Source of the DNA: Cyclospora cayetanensis
Taxonomy: Eukaryota; Apicomplexa; Conoidasida; Eucoccidiorida; Eimeriidae
Direction: 5' to 3'
DNA: 43,999 nt
NCBI RefSeq assembly: GCF_002999335.1
Contig: NW_020312206.1
Coordinates: forward strand, 1-43,999
Part shown: one piece after another, positions 1 to 17,706 of the stretch
Numbering within the stretch: position 1 is the first letter of the stretch
How the letters are laid out: each line of letters begins with the position of its first letter
Position numbers and translations under genes: made by a program
Notes under the pieces: model-generated
Database searches by the model: none
The model's input: the letters and a program-made list of their open reading frames with translations, nothing else
Told to the model about the DNA's origin: nothing

Positions 1-329
1 TCCACCAGGAGTGACTTCCCAGTCTCGAAAAACCAGCTGACCCCTGGTCATCATCACTTCTGCTTGCCTCTCTTGAGATTTGCGCATACATGCACATACA
101 CAACTCTGTGTTTTCCAATCCCTCCGCGGCTAATGTGACTCTTGACCTCCAACCACCACTTTTAGGCTGAGAGAGGACACGGGGTCCTCAATGCAGACCA
201 GGGATACGGATGAGTAAAGGGTTGACAAGTGTACTGTTGTATTATAAATCATTAAGCACGAGGAATAGCATTTAGCCGAGAAATTGATTTTTTGTGAGTA
301 TGTGGTGGCAATGCGAGCTTGTCGCAGCG

Positions 330-1565
330 CAGAACTGACCAGCCGTGGGTCCCAATAACGGCTTTATCTCCTATGTCTTCCTTCACTGCGCTGTAGCCTG
401 CATGGAATGCACTCTGTTACCTTGATGTGCCTTCTTTGCTCGCCAAGTAGCCTGTTTCTAATCTATTTACTTTCATTGATCAAGGTTTCTTGTGATTCCG
501 GACTAGCTAACTTAAATGTTCACAATACAAACAAGTGCGTTGTGTAGAGGGATCATCGTGGCTGCGTATGAGCTTGGGTTCCCTCTCGCTTTATTTTTCG
601 TTCACCGCAGACTGTACACATGGGCTGGTTGAAACGGCTTCAACATTCATGCGTTCTACATCTTGAATTGGCAATTTCATTTTGACCAAGGCGCAGGAGT
701 TGTTATCAGTTGCTTCTGGAACCTCAAGGTATACATCCCTTATAAAAACACCACCGGTCGGTTGCTTAAATGCTGAGCAGGCGGTGTTTACCTCACAATC
801 GCCAGACGTAACATTCCAAGTTTATCCAGGATATGCCACTGCTAAAGCAGCCATTCGTCCAGTTCGTGGCTTGTTAACCGAAATTTCAATTTCTAAAATC
901 TATCAGTCTATGGTACATTCCCCTTCTTCAAAATTCTTCAGGTCCCCCAACTCTTGCGGTTGCACTACTCTAGGCATAAGCCGATCATCCAAAGCTTGTA
1001 CGAAGGCTTGCCCTGTAGATATTCACGCAACTGGATTACTTGCTCTACGTGAAGGGAGTTACTAACAAAATTCTTTTTTTTTCCAATAAACATGCTGCAC
1101 AGAGCACGCGCTCATCTAAGGGGCTCAAAGCGCAGAACATCTCCAAATGGTTTACAGAATCTTCGAGTACTCGTCAATCCTGACGGCCCCAAGGCTTTTC
1201 TAATTGGCGTAACCTCATCCACATATCCATGCAAATTCAATCGGCTAAGAATTAATGCATTTAAACCAGTTGTAGAGCTAGTTCATTTACAGCAGCTTGC
1301 TGGTAAGGCTAAGCCGCCCTGGCAAAAGCTGCCCCACCGTCAAGTTCCCAGTGCCAGACGCTTTTCCCGCCTCACATCCTGTCGCGAAGAAAAGCAAGCT
1401 GGTAAATCAACCAATAGCCTAGCCCGATTACGACCGGATAACTGCTGGAGGCAAATCAGATACCGTGCAGCATCCAAGGCTCCTGAATGAGCAGAACATA
1501 GCCGTATCGAATGATGCAGTGCAACCAGCTATCCCGTTCCATCTGGGGTTTCCGAAGAGACACGC
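330..1565 (-). mobile_element. Retroelement fragment, copy A
   Basis: This stretch is a diverged copy of the sequence at about 33,770-34,990. Shared landmarks in the same order are a segment ending in ACTGCGCTGTAGCCTGC (near 385 and 33,836), a TTTTTCGTTCACC segment (near 595 and 34,062), a CATCCACATATCCATG-like segment (near 1215 and 34,655), a GCTTTTCCC segment (near 1360 and 34,800) and an AGACAC...ACTC segment (near 1556 and 34,985). Because the second copy is joined to minus-strand reverse transcriptase sequence, this copy probably corresponds to the upstream part of such an element, also read on the minus strand. Reading frames are short and interrupted, so it is decayed. Boundaries are approximate. 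No coding function is claimed. Confidence 0.5.
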
Positions 1566-1620
1566 TTGACTCTAGTATTTTCCCATAGACCTCACTCCTT
1601 CCTCTGCCCGCGTCTAGCAG

Positions 1621-1691
1621 AGGTCCTGAGATGAGGGTAGAGGGACAGCTAGGCTGTCCCTTGTTGCACCCTCTACGCTCTCAGACTACCT
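1621..1691. other. Nested multi-stem hairpin
   Basis: Four nested complementary arms enclose a 3-base loop: AGGT/ACCT outermost, CTGAGA (1626-1631)/TCTCAG (1679-1684), GTAGAG (1637-1642)/CTCTAC (1671-1676), and GGGACAGC (1642-1649)/GCTGTCCC (1653-1660). One base is shared between two adjacent arms, so they cannot both be full length. This is more pairing than expected by chance in 71 bases. It has no tRNA arm pattern. It could be a structured RNA, a terminal structure of the adjacent retroelement fragment, or a fold-back element. Confidence 0.5.
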
Positions 1692-3004
1692 AAAGCTAGT
1701 TTCACACAGCATCTACAGCAAACGCAACAAGATCGCGTCTTTTTGAATGGAGCTCATGGGGACTTTTAATTAAACATGATGTGCAAACATGCAAATTAGT
1801 CGGTCGGTTTTTTAGTATTTCATAGCGAAATATATCAAGTGTGATAGATGGTGCTGGTGTGTGACACAGCCCGCTCCACACCGCTACAGGTGTACTATAT
1901 GCAAGAGCTGCACCGTACACAATATCATGGCACGTGGCCACGGAGGCTCAGTTTCACACGTGGATCTGTATATACGTCGAGAAACATAAACTGCTGTCAT
2001 GTCTTTACAGGGAGAAGTATGTGCGCATTGAAGTACACATGAATACACATGGAGGCTCTGCAAGCAAGTAGGTCTTCATATATATATATATAAACTTGCG
2101 CGGGTATGTAGCTTATAATCGTCGGGCCGGAAGCCCGTCTCTGCTTAAGATCCCCTCATCGCGGCAATGCCGAAGAAACCGGTGGAATGGGTGACGACGG
2201 AGCGATGTGGATAGCTGCATGGGAGGTGAAGCTGAGAATTACTACTGACGCTGCCTGCTAGCGAATTCCCCATACGAATATGCCAAAGTATTTATGATCC
2301 TCAGAAAGCACAACAATTGGCATTAATGGTGGTATGGGATGTAAGCAGCACCCACACAAAATGACAATGGCATTATTTGGGTTTTACATCTGGCAAAGAA
2401 TTTGCATGCGAATGTGTACACATATGCTTCTATTTGCCTACTGCATCTTTTGCAACAGATCTAAACAGAGAGAAATAGCATCTAATTTCCATGCTGTCTG
2501 CTGCAGCGGGAGCCGAGCAAAGGGAGTGACTCGGTTGCGGCGACGTGTACGGGGTAGAGCAGACACAGGTTTATGGTTAGGAAAGTCCCTCTTTGATGAG
2601 AAGTTCCTTTCATATCTGATGTGCAGACAAAAATAGGAGAGAGACCACGTATAATGCTGCTGTCAGCCCCGGGATTGCTGCAGCAGCCCCTGTTCTGGGA
2701 TAGTGGAATGGTTGGTCCAGCGGTCATTGAGCGTGCAAGGCATGCCACAGATTTCGCCGTCCATTTACAAAATGCATTTACTAAGCTTTGAATGGGACCG
2801 GGCTCAGCTGACCACCAGGGCTGACTTTTCCGCCTTTCTTGCTCCCTTGTATTTTCGTATTTTCTTCAGTGGTCCCCACGAACTTCGGGCAGACCACATC
2901 TCCCTTTCGCGAGGGTCCTTCTACTGCCCAAGCACTCTACCATTCTCCCACTCCGTTTCTTCCTTCCGGTCGAGCACCGCTGTCCAGCCGTGGGTTCAGG
3001 CAGA
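1692..3004. other. Intergenic upstream of ATG9
   Basis: No gene is recognised here. Open frames are short and without recognisable motifs. There is a short (TA)n run at 2078-2092. The last few hundred bases before the ATG9 start codon are pyrimidine-rich and could hold the ATG9 5' UTR or promoter, but no defined element is visible. Confidence 0.4.
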
Positions 3005-6000
3005 ATGGGGGGCCCTCGTGGCACTCGGGGCGTCCGGAATATCGAGCTCTCTGTTCCCCTTGGGGGGCCCCACCCTGAGGAGAACCCGGTGGCTGGCTTT
3101 TCTGGAAGAAATGGCTTCGAGGCTCCCCTCATGAAGGGGCCCCAGCGCTATCCTCAAGACGACAGCGAGCAGTCTGACTTCCACAGCGGGCCCTCTTTTG
3201 ACACACACAATGACATGGAGAGCGGTGTGCAACAGCTAAGAAACTCCCACTCTACGATGCCTGTTGCCTTTGGCAGGCTTGCTGGGAACCTCAGACGATT
3301 CCTCATGAGATGCGTCGGGTCCAGGGCCCCCCCCGAGCTGGTCCGTCCTCTCCTCTCCTCGCGTCGCTGGGGTTACGTTGCTGCTGCTGCCCCCTCGCAT
3401 TCCTTCGCCGCTCCGAATGTGCAAGGTATTTGTGGGCCCCCAGAGGGCTCCTCGCGAATATCCGTAGGACCCGGGGGCCCCCGAAGTTCCCGGGGGGAGC
3501 TTCAAGGTTCCGGTGACTCCCCAGAACGCGATTCACCTGCATTCTCAGGGCTGAGGGGCCGTCGAGAGGCAGGGGATGGGATTCCTTGTCACTTCGAGGG
3601 AGACGGCACAGCCGAAGATCGAGATTTAGCCAGTTGGGATGCAGTTCCAGACTTGGATCGTTTTGTTGGTGGAATCTACACTTACTGGGCCGAAGGGGGG
3701 TTGTATGCAATGTTGTGTTCCTACGGAGCTCATCTGATGGTTATGGGGTTCACGGTATATTTTAGCTGGTTTCTGCTAATGTTCGTCAACTGGGAAGGTA
3801 TCGTCTCCTGTACGACTCCAGAAACTTGCGCTGCTGAACCGCTCCTCCGGCCTTCCCCGTGGGCCCCTTGGGGCCTCCGGCAGACCCTGTGTACTGTATA
3901 CGTCCTATCCCTGTCTTGCGTGGTGGTCTTGTCAATCCTTTCCGCTTTCAATAAGTGCAGGGATGCGATAGCCCTCAGGCTTTATTTTCGTTCTCGACTC
4001 TACATACACTGCGATAGCTCCCTGCAACTCATGGGGTGGCCAGAAGTAGCAGCACTGCTGCTGCAGGCGCAGCAGCAGCACCCTTTCTGCCTAGTGAAAC
4101 AGAACTTGTCTGTGCTGGACCTCGTTGCTGTCATCATGCGGAGGGATAACTACATCATTGCCCTCACAAACAAAGAGGTGTTCGTCAGAGCTCTCCCGGT
4201 GTATGTTAATCCCAAACTGTTGTATACACGCGTGCTCCTCTGGAGCATCAGGAGAGCCGTCTTCTTGGATCTCTTTGACGCCAAACAAAGAATCAACAGG
4301 CAACTCCTGACGCAAATGCCTCCCTATGGGTGAGATTAATGCGCGCCGATCTAAACAACTAAAGAATCTCTTGTCATTGTACACTGCTCTGCCCGTAGGC
4401 ATGTCCTACTCCTAATGCTGCCACCTCATCTCGCTCGTCGGTCCCTAGCTCTATCTTCCTTCTTTCCTTACTTGAAGGCGTGGCTCCACCAGCACATCAG
4501 CTATGCTGGGTGTCCTCATGGCACTTCGCAAGTGCAAACTACACGTTTGCTGCCTTTCTCCCTCTCTCTCTCTATGTCTCCTGGATATGCTAACATATCG
4601 CTAGTGCCGGTGTCTCTGTTTGTCTCGCGTGTGGCGCGTTGCAGGTCACGTTACCGGACGGCTGCAGGTCATTATCTAGCACAGAGGTTTGTGCTGTTTG
4701 GCCTTTTGCATCTCTTGTTGTTGCTGCCTCTCTTGTTATTCTCCATCTTCTTCTTTTTCCTTAAGTACACGGAGGCTTTCAGGCAGAGTCAGCTTTCTCT
4801 CAGCAGCCGAGAGTTTACGGGCCTGGCGTTCTGGGGCCTGAGGGAATATAATGAGCTTCCCCACCAGCTAGTAATTAGGTTGGCTCTCGCGGGGCAGGCA
4901 GCAGATGCCTACCTGTCGCTACACCCCAAGAACCCCTCTCTGTACAGACTCAAACTCACTGCAAAGTACATTACTGGAGCACTTCTCGCCGTTTGCCTCC
5001 TCTTGTACATCTGCGAAGACACAGCTTTCCTCATGGGGAAAGTGGGAGGAAGGGGCCTTCTGGGGATCACTTTCGCTCTGGGCCTCCTCTACGCAGCCCT
5101 CAGCCAGGGGGGCCCTCGCAACCGCGCAAACGCATCAGACTTACAGCCTCACATTAGCAGAAATGGACTTGGAAACTCCGTTGAGGAGGAAGCGTCTGGT
5201 GTTGCCGTAGGTGTGTTTCAAGGGTTCACAGTTTAGGCCATGGTCATGGAGAGGTGTTTCTGTGTGGCGGTTTGTCGCTGGGAGTTTTCGTACAGGGCAG
5301 ACTCCTTCTCGCTGTAACCTCTCTGTGTCTGTCTCTTCATCACGAGCTTCAGGTTCTCTGGGTGTCCCCGTGTGTCTTGATTCGTTTCGCCTTCTGAACA
5401 AGAATGATGCTGCCGCCGTGGGAAGTGTTGCTGCAGCTGCAGCAACACTTATGTATCAGCACTGCTGCTGGCTGCTGCTGCGGTTGCTGCTGCAGACATG
5501 TCTGCTGCTGTTCCCCTACGGCAGCAGCACTCCCCCCTCCAGCTGTACCAACACTGCATGCGCCTAGTTTCGTTTACTCACTTTCTGCCGGCTTCGTGGA
5601 CGTCTGCCTCATGGAAGGTTTCTTTCATCTCTCCGCTGATGGGAGAAACGGAAGAGGACACGAAGGGACCCCATATCCATAGTGCCCCCGGCCGCAGCAA
5701 TAGCCATCGTCTCGAAACAGGATGTCGTAGCGGCTGCACGGATAGCTGTAGCTGCTACGACAACAACGACAACAACCCTCACCACCATCAGCGCAAGAAC
5801 AGCCACAGCAACCACAAGTACACCAACAACCTCAACCGCACCACCACCCCCACCACCTACAACAACAACAGCAGCAGCAGCAGCAGGGGCTCCTTGGCCA
5901 TGCACCAACTCCAGCCGCAGGCACGCCCACAAGTTCAGCGCCAGTGGCATGTTCGCCGTGTACAGATGAACCGGAGTAGCTCTAGCGGGGGCAGTAGGGA

Positions 6001-9000
6001 GCACAAGAACCACAGCAGCCACGACACCCCCCTACCCAACACCAACGACAGCAGCAGCAGCTGCTGCAGCAGCCTCAAAGGTGCCTCGTTATTCCTAGGC
6101 TGCGAATCTGCACAACACGGAGCTTTTCATTCTGTGTCTGAGCAGCACCGTCGGGCCATGTGCGATCTGTGCAGCAGCTTGTACAGCCTGCGGGTTACCT
6201 GTATGCTGGATGAACTCGCAGCAGTCCTGCTGGCGCCTCTGCTGCTATGTTTCTACCTCCCTTCTGCAGCGGATGATATTTGGGAATGCATTTACGCGTC
6301 GACAGTCTCTACGCCACTCGGGGACCTCTGTTGCTTCTCAGGACTTGATGTTGCTGCCTATGGTTCATCGGACTACGCCCCTCCGCACCGCTTCCTTCAA
6401 CAGAAGCAGCACAAGCAGCAGCAATCGTGCCAGACGCAACTGGAGCGACAGGGGCACGACTCGCAGCAGCATCTGCCCTTGCAGCACGACTCAGAGCGGC
6501 GGGAAAGGAGCGAAGAAGAGGAAGAAGAAGAGGAAAAAACCCCTCCTCGAGGGGTCTCAGTCTCCCTCCTTCCCAGCGAAGATGATGAGGGGGCAGCAGG
6601 TTGGACTGCACGCTCTCGCAGTCATCACCGCTTCCTCGGCATAGGAAGCCTTGATGCGCCTTGTGAGGCCCCCAGGTGGCGGCACTTGGCACCCACAGTC
6701 ACGGGGGCCCGTGGGGGGCCCCCATACATTCCGCTGCTGCAGCGCTTTATGCCCTCAAACGGAAAGCTGGAGAAGAGCGCCCTTTCTTTCCTGCTGACGT
6801 ACAGGATTGCAGCGCCTCACGATGATACATCGCCTCTCTGGTCCGTCCTCGCATCTCGCAAGATCACGAGGGCTTTAATGGCTGCATCCGCCAAAAGTGA
6901 GCTGACAATGCACAAGGTAGCACACTCAGCGGAGGTATCATCTATACAGACCTGCAAGTGATAGGCGGCCCTTCGCGTGCTTCTAGAGCCATGGCGAGCT
7001 CATTCCTGTAAGGCCGTTGCGACGCCTCAACACCTTGTGCGTCGCTTCTATTCCCAATTGCCGAAGCTTCATACGCTTCGCAATGTCTTGCGTGAGTGGA
7101 AGATGCTGGCGTTTGTTTCTCTCAAGTTCGCTCTTCGCACATTGAATGAATGTCGCGGGGTCTGTGGTGTCTCTTATCTCTTCAAACTGGCTTTGCGCCT
7201 TTCGTAAAACTTTTCGATTGGAAAGCAAGATCACAGAGACCAGCAATCTCTTTTGCTGTCACCAGCAAAAGCTTTTCTCCTCTGCTACTCCCCTTGTCGC
7301 TCCCAATGCTGTGGTCATGCTGCCTTCGTGCTGGTGTCGGGCTATTGGGGGGCCCTTCACCCGTCTCTCTGTGTGTCACTTGCCGCTTAGTTCAGCGTGC
7401 TCTCAGACTGTGATTCACTTCGCACTCTCTCCTTTATGGGAAAAATAGAGGACCGCGTTGAAACATGAGAACTCACGTGAACTAGAACACGCAGTTTTCA
7501 GTGTAGCTTTGTGTGTGTGTGTGTGTTTGTGCTTTTTAAAAAATTCTTGCTGCAGACGTGGGCACGCACGGGGCCCCATGCGTCTCTGGAGGGGGCTCCT
7601 CTTCAGCGCTTGCCTCGATGGTTCCCGCTACGAGCTATTACTCCGGAGGGACGGCCATAAAGCCCATGATACACTGGGGGGCCCCCCCCTCCGCAGTGGC
7701 CCTCCTTGCAGGTCTCGAGGCATTCCAAGAGCACTTGTTGCAGCAGCAACCCTATCTGATGCAGGAGCTACCAGCGTCCCTAACCCAGTTGAAGCGTGGG
7801 GTTCCAGGGGCCCCCAACGGAGGTGCCGTTGGGGCCTTTGCAAGCTATGGAAATACTCCTTGGGGGCCCATGCATGCGGCTTGCGGCCCTCGCCCCATTA
7901 CTGACGAAGAGAAGGGAGCCTACTACTTCTGGCTGGAGAAGCTCTACGAGTTCAACTCGGGCAGAGTTCTCTTCGCGACGAACCAGCTCAACTTCTTTAC
8001 AAGGGCCCTTTTTAAACAAACATTAGCTCCCCGTAGCAGAAACACGCGTCGTCACGACGGAGGCCTCGGCGATCTCAGAGCTCCTGTGAACTCCCGAACG
8101 CCCTTGGGAGGTCCTTACCGGAGACGTTCTCAAGGGCCCCACAGCGGCGAAAGATGGGCAGCCTGTTGGGGGCCCCTTGGGCCTCCCGATGCAGAGGCCT
8201 ACGCGGAGAGAAGTATTTACCGCAGCAGTAAGAGCTGCAGAAGCAGCATTGGCAGCAGCAGTGGCAGTGGCGAAAACAGCGGCAGCAGCGATAGCAGCAC
8301 CAGACAGCATCGGCATCCGCTTTACGGCCATCGGGTGATCGGAAAGCAGCAGCAGCGCCTTCAGAAAGATGGCGTGCAGCGGCAGCGACGGCGAAGCAGC
8401 CGCAGGCAGGGGCACCCCAGCGTCAAGACACTGGAGCAGTTCGCTGAGCTCCCCACAGCGAGGCCCGTCCCCGACTCTGGATGTGGCAGAGCTTCCTCTG
8501 CAGCGGCGAAGCCGCACCAACACGTTGAGGAGTCTTATGCGGGGGCTCAGGAGTCGTGGAATTACAGGGCTGCCGCTGAGCAGCAGCCACGGCAACGACA
8601 GCGAAGGGAGGCCTCAAACGTCCTTCCCAATACATGCCGCCCATCAGAGGCGTGGCGTGAAGAGGCTTCGGCAGATATTTCCTCAGCCTCCAAGCAGGGA
8701 GACTTTTCAGACGACACCGACGGCAGTGGGCCTGGCTTTCAGGCTCCGCCTGCTAGTGGTGCTCCGCAGCAGCCCCTGTCCCTGCAGCAGCTGCTGCTCC
8801 TACAGCGCTTGTTGCAGCAGCAGCAGCAGTTGATGCAGCATCAGCACCAACAACAGCAAGACCTGCACCAAGCGCTGCAGCAGCAGCCGTCCCGAACTGA
8901 AACATTCGAAGAGGACGAAACGGCTTTGATCCAAGCAATGCACCGGCAGCAGCAGGAACCAGGATTTCACCGCGTTGGGGATATTCTACAGAGCCCCGTG

Positions 9001-9186
9001 CGCGGGCTGAGCAGCTCACAGCAGCAGCAGCGTGCTTATACACCCCACATTCCCGAACAAGGGCATTTATGCCGCATGCAGCAGCAACAGCAACAGCTGC
9101 AGAAGCAAATACGGGTGCAGCAGCAGCTGCTACACCAGCATCTGCCGTTCCAGCAGGAGGAGGATGGTCGAGCACCCTGGGAGTAA
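3005..9186 (+). CDS. ATG9: Autophagy-related protein 9 (ATG9), four exons
   Basis: ATG9 is the multi-spanning lipid scramblase that supplies membrane to forming autophagosomes; coccidians keep it along with an ATG8 system that also acts at the apicoplast. Proposed exons are 3005-4329, 4645-5210, 5496-6896 and 7556-9186. All introns are GT-AG and phases agree, giving about 1640 residues. Family hallmarks seen in order: DLDRF near residue 216, membrane segments near 242-262 and 295-316, a YIIALTNK motif, a very hydrophobic segment near 457-483, the signature FWGLREYNELPHQ near 505, further membrane segments at 550-597, THFLPASW near 658, LDELAAVLLAP near 869, and GKLEKSALSF near 1052. The start is the first ATG in the exon 1 frame; the preceding region is disordered and Gly/Pro-rich. 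An Asn/Ser/Thr/His-rich insertion splits the core, and the last exon is a long Gln-rich tail. Identity is firm. The third acceptor and the attachment of exon 4 are inferred from splice phase only. Confidence 0.88.
5680..6120 (+). repeat. Low-complexity insertion in ATG9 coding sequence
   Basis: CAA/CAC/AAC/AGC-rich sequence encodes an Asn, His, Thr and Ser-rich tract of about 150 residues. It lies between two ATG9 core motifs (THFLPASW and the LDELAAV membrane-proximal motif) that are close together in most family members. The reading frame stays open through it, so it is expected to be translated. This is typical of coccidian homopolymeric amino-acid repeats. Confidence 0.75.
8215..9150 (+). 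repeat. CAG-rich tract encoding the Gln-rich ATG9 tail
   Basis: Interrupted CAG repeats run through the last ATG9 exon, first as Ser/Gly/Arg-rich and then as Gln-rich coding, including uninterrupted runs around 8755-8835 and 9020-9130. The opposite strand gives long Ala/Leu/Cys-rich frames that are shadows of the repeat. Confidence 0.8.
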
Positions 9187-10013
9187 GGGGCTTGTCGGTC
9201 GAAGGGGGGTTTGTGCAGGGGGCTTTCAGGGGCCTTTACAAGCGTAGAACTACACGTTGTTGGTACGCGTCGTGCTTCTGCGAGGTCAGGAGTTACAGTA
9301 GGAGGTGTTTTTTGCTGCTGTTTCTGCAGTCTTTCAGTGATTATACCCAAGTGAAAAAGCGCCTTCAATACTGGCGAACGCAGCACATACTCAAAGGCTA
9401 TTAAACAGCTACATCGAGTGCTGTTGCGAACCACAATGGCAGCTTTGTGTACAAAGGATAGAATTGTAAGAATCGCAGTCTGATCTCTCTAACGGTAGTG
9501 CATACCCGTTAGCATGGCGTTGCTAATCCGCTCTACCGCAGTCTCTTGCGTTGGTGAGGCTATAATGACTGTTTAGCGACGGCTGTTTGCTATATTCGGT
9601 GTCTACTCGCAACGTTGAGTTTGACACAGTCAGGAAAAGCAGACAAGATAATCAAAGGTTTTGCCCCATGAGTGGTTCACTTGACTCAATAGCTACCTGG
9701 CTAGCTGCAATGCATGCTAACCAAACACGTTTTGGAACATGTAGCTTGGTGATAGCTACGAGCACACAGAGCCAGCTCTGAGCTGCCTAAAATTATTTTC
9801 CGCTTGCCACAGCGGGGGAAGGAGGGCCACATGGCAACCCCATTTAGCTTACCAAGCGAAAGAGAAGGGCAGAAACAAAACTAGAAGGGCAGAGAGCAAG
9901 AGCGCCACACGTAAGAGGCAGTGACAAAGCCATTGTATCGGCAGGAGGCATATTCTCTGGCTAGAATGAGGAAGCCAGAAAACAGAAGAGAGGAAGCAGA
10001 AGATAGATTCGTC
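9187..10013. other. Convergent intergenic region ATG9 / CDC48
   Basis: The 3' ends of ATG9 (+) and CDC48 (-) face each other across this stretch. No coding motif is visible. A short stem-loop arrangement sits at 9493-9538 (arms CGGTAG/CTACCG with an inner TTAGC/GCTAA). Polyadenylation signals are probably here but cannot be named from sequence alone. Confidence 0.4.
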
Positions 10014-16878
<6,865 letters not shown>

Positions 16879-17706
16879 GTTTCCCAAGAGCATGCAAGAC
16901 ACTCTCACCCCTAAACCCGAAGAGCCCTGCAAGGCTGAGAGGGGCCCTGGGGCAGATCCGAAGAATTGCACAGGGGTTGACGGGGGGCAGGCACACACGA
17001 AGCATCAACTGCAGCAAACACAGCGGCATCCAGTCCTGAGGATCAGAGGCAGGCAGCCGGCATGATGCGCAACTCCTCTTACCTCTGTGTCTCGCGAGTC
17101 TCAACGCACAAAGAAACAGAGTTGGGGGCTTCCGAGGGGTGGTGGGCCCCACGAGGCCCGAGGCCTCGTGGAATCTCCGGAGACAAGGCAACGAGGCAGT
17201 ACCAGTAGGAAGCCTTGGCTCCCAGAGGTTCTAAGCTAAAGAGTGTGATAAATGCAGAAGACATAATCAAAGGTTTGCCTTTCTAAATATGAATCGTGGC
17301 CAACAAACCAGAGAAACCCCTATTTCGTGGTTTGCTGTCCCGCCGTGGGGGGCCCAAGGCTGCTCGGGAAGCGTGCACCCGAGAGGGGACCTCCTCGAGG
17401 GGCCCCCTGGCAAGCTCCAGGGATTCCCCGTGGTTCCTTGCGACAACTAGCTGTGAATACTAGCACAGCAGACTTCATATGACTTTGAATACAGTGCTAT
17501 TATGGAGCCAACCTTGCTCTTAAACCCCCTGGCTCCTTTCCTTACCTGGCTTGAAAGGGCCCTCCTGGGGGCCCTAGGTGAGAGGCAAAAATACTTGGAG
17601 GGCCCCTTGGGGGTCCCCTAAGTATCTTGTGAGTGGTCTACAGAGGACATGGGGCCCCCTCTGACGGGGGCCCCCGCGTGTGGAGCCTGTTCGTTCTCTA
17701 GCAACT
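16879..17706. promoter_or_regulatory. Divergent intergenic region, candidate bidirectional promoter
   Basis: The CDC48 gene (-) and the RAP-like gene (+) start on either side of this region and point away from each other, so their promoters must lie here or overlap. It is rich in GGGGCCCC-type palindromes, for example near 17,345, 17,398, 17,565 and 17,665. On the minus strand a strong donor-like AGAG|GTAAGA occurs near 17,083 and an acceptor-like CCTTGCAG near 16,930, which could remove a 5' UTR intron from the CDC48 transcript. No TATA or known factor site is claimed. Confidence 0.4.

Noticed and set aside
682..1490. Two plus-strand frames as a host gene
   Set aside because: They fall inside retroelement copy A, have no recognised motif, and the related copy at 34 kb is not open in the same way.
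5609..6022. Minus-strand Val/Ala-rich frame
   Set aside because: Antisense shadow of the low-complexity ATG9 insertion, where GTT/GTG/GCT codons mirror AAC/CAC/AGC.
8023..8595. Long minus-strand open frame opposite ATG9 exon 4
   Set aside because: It is the antisense of a CAG/AGC-rich coding tract; such repeats rarely give stops on either strand. It has no domain and no splice support.
9481..9550. Candidate tRNA gene
   Set aside because: A GGTAGAGC-like segment and two stems are present, but there is no acceptor stem, no T-arm and no seven-base anticodon loop.
17079..17270. Possible extra coding exon upstream of CDC48
   Set aside because: The donor is strong, but its phase does not connect to the CDC48 frame at any good acceptor, and a signal peptide already starts at 16,878. 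Kept only as a possible 5' UTR exon.
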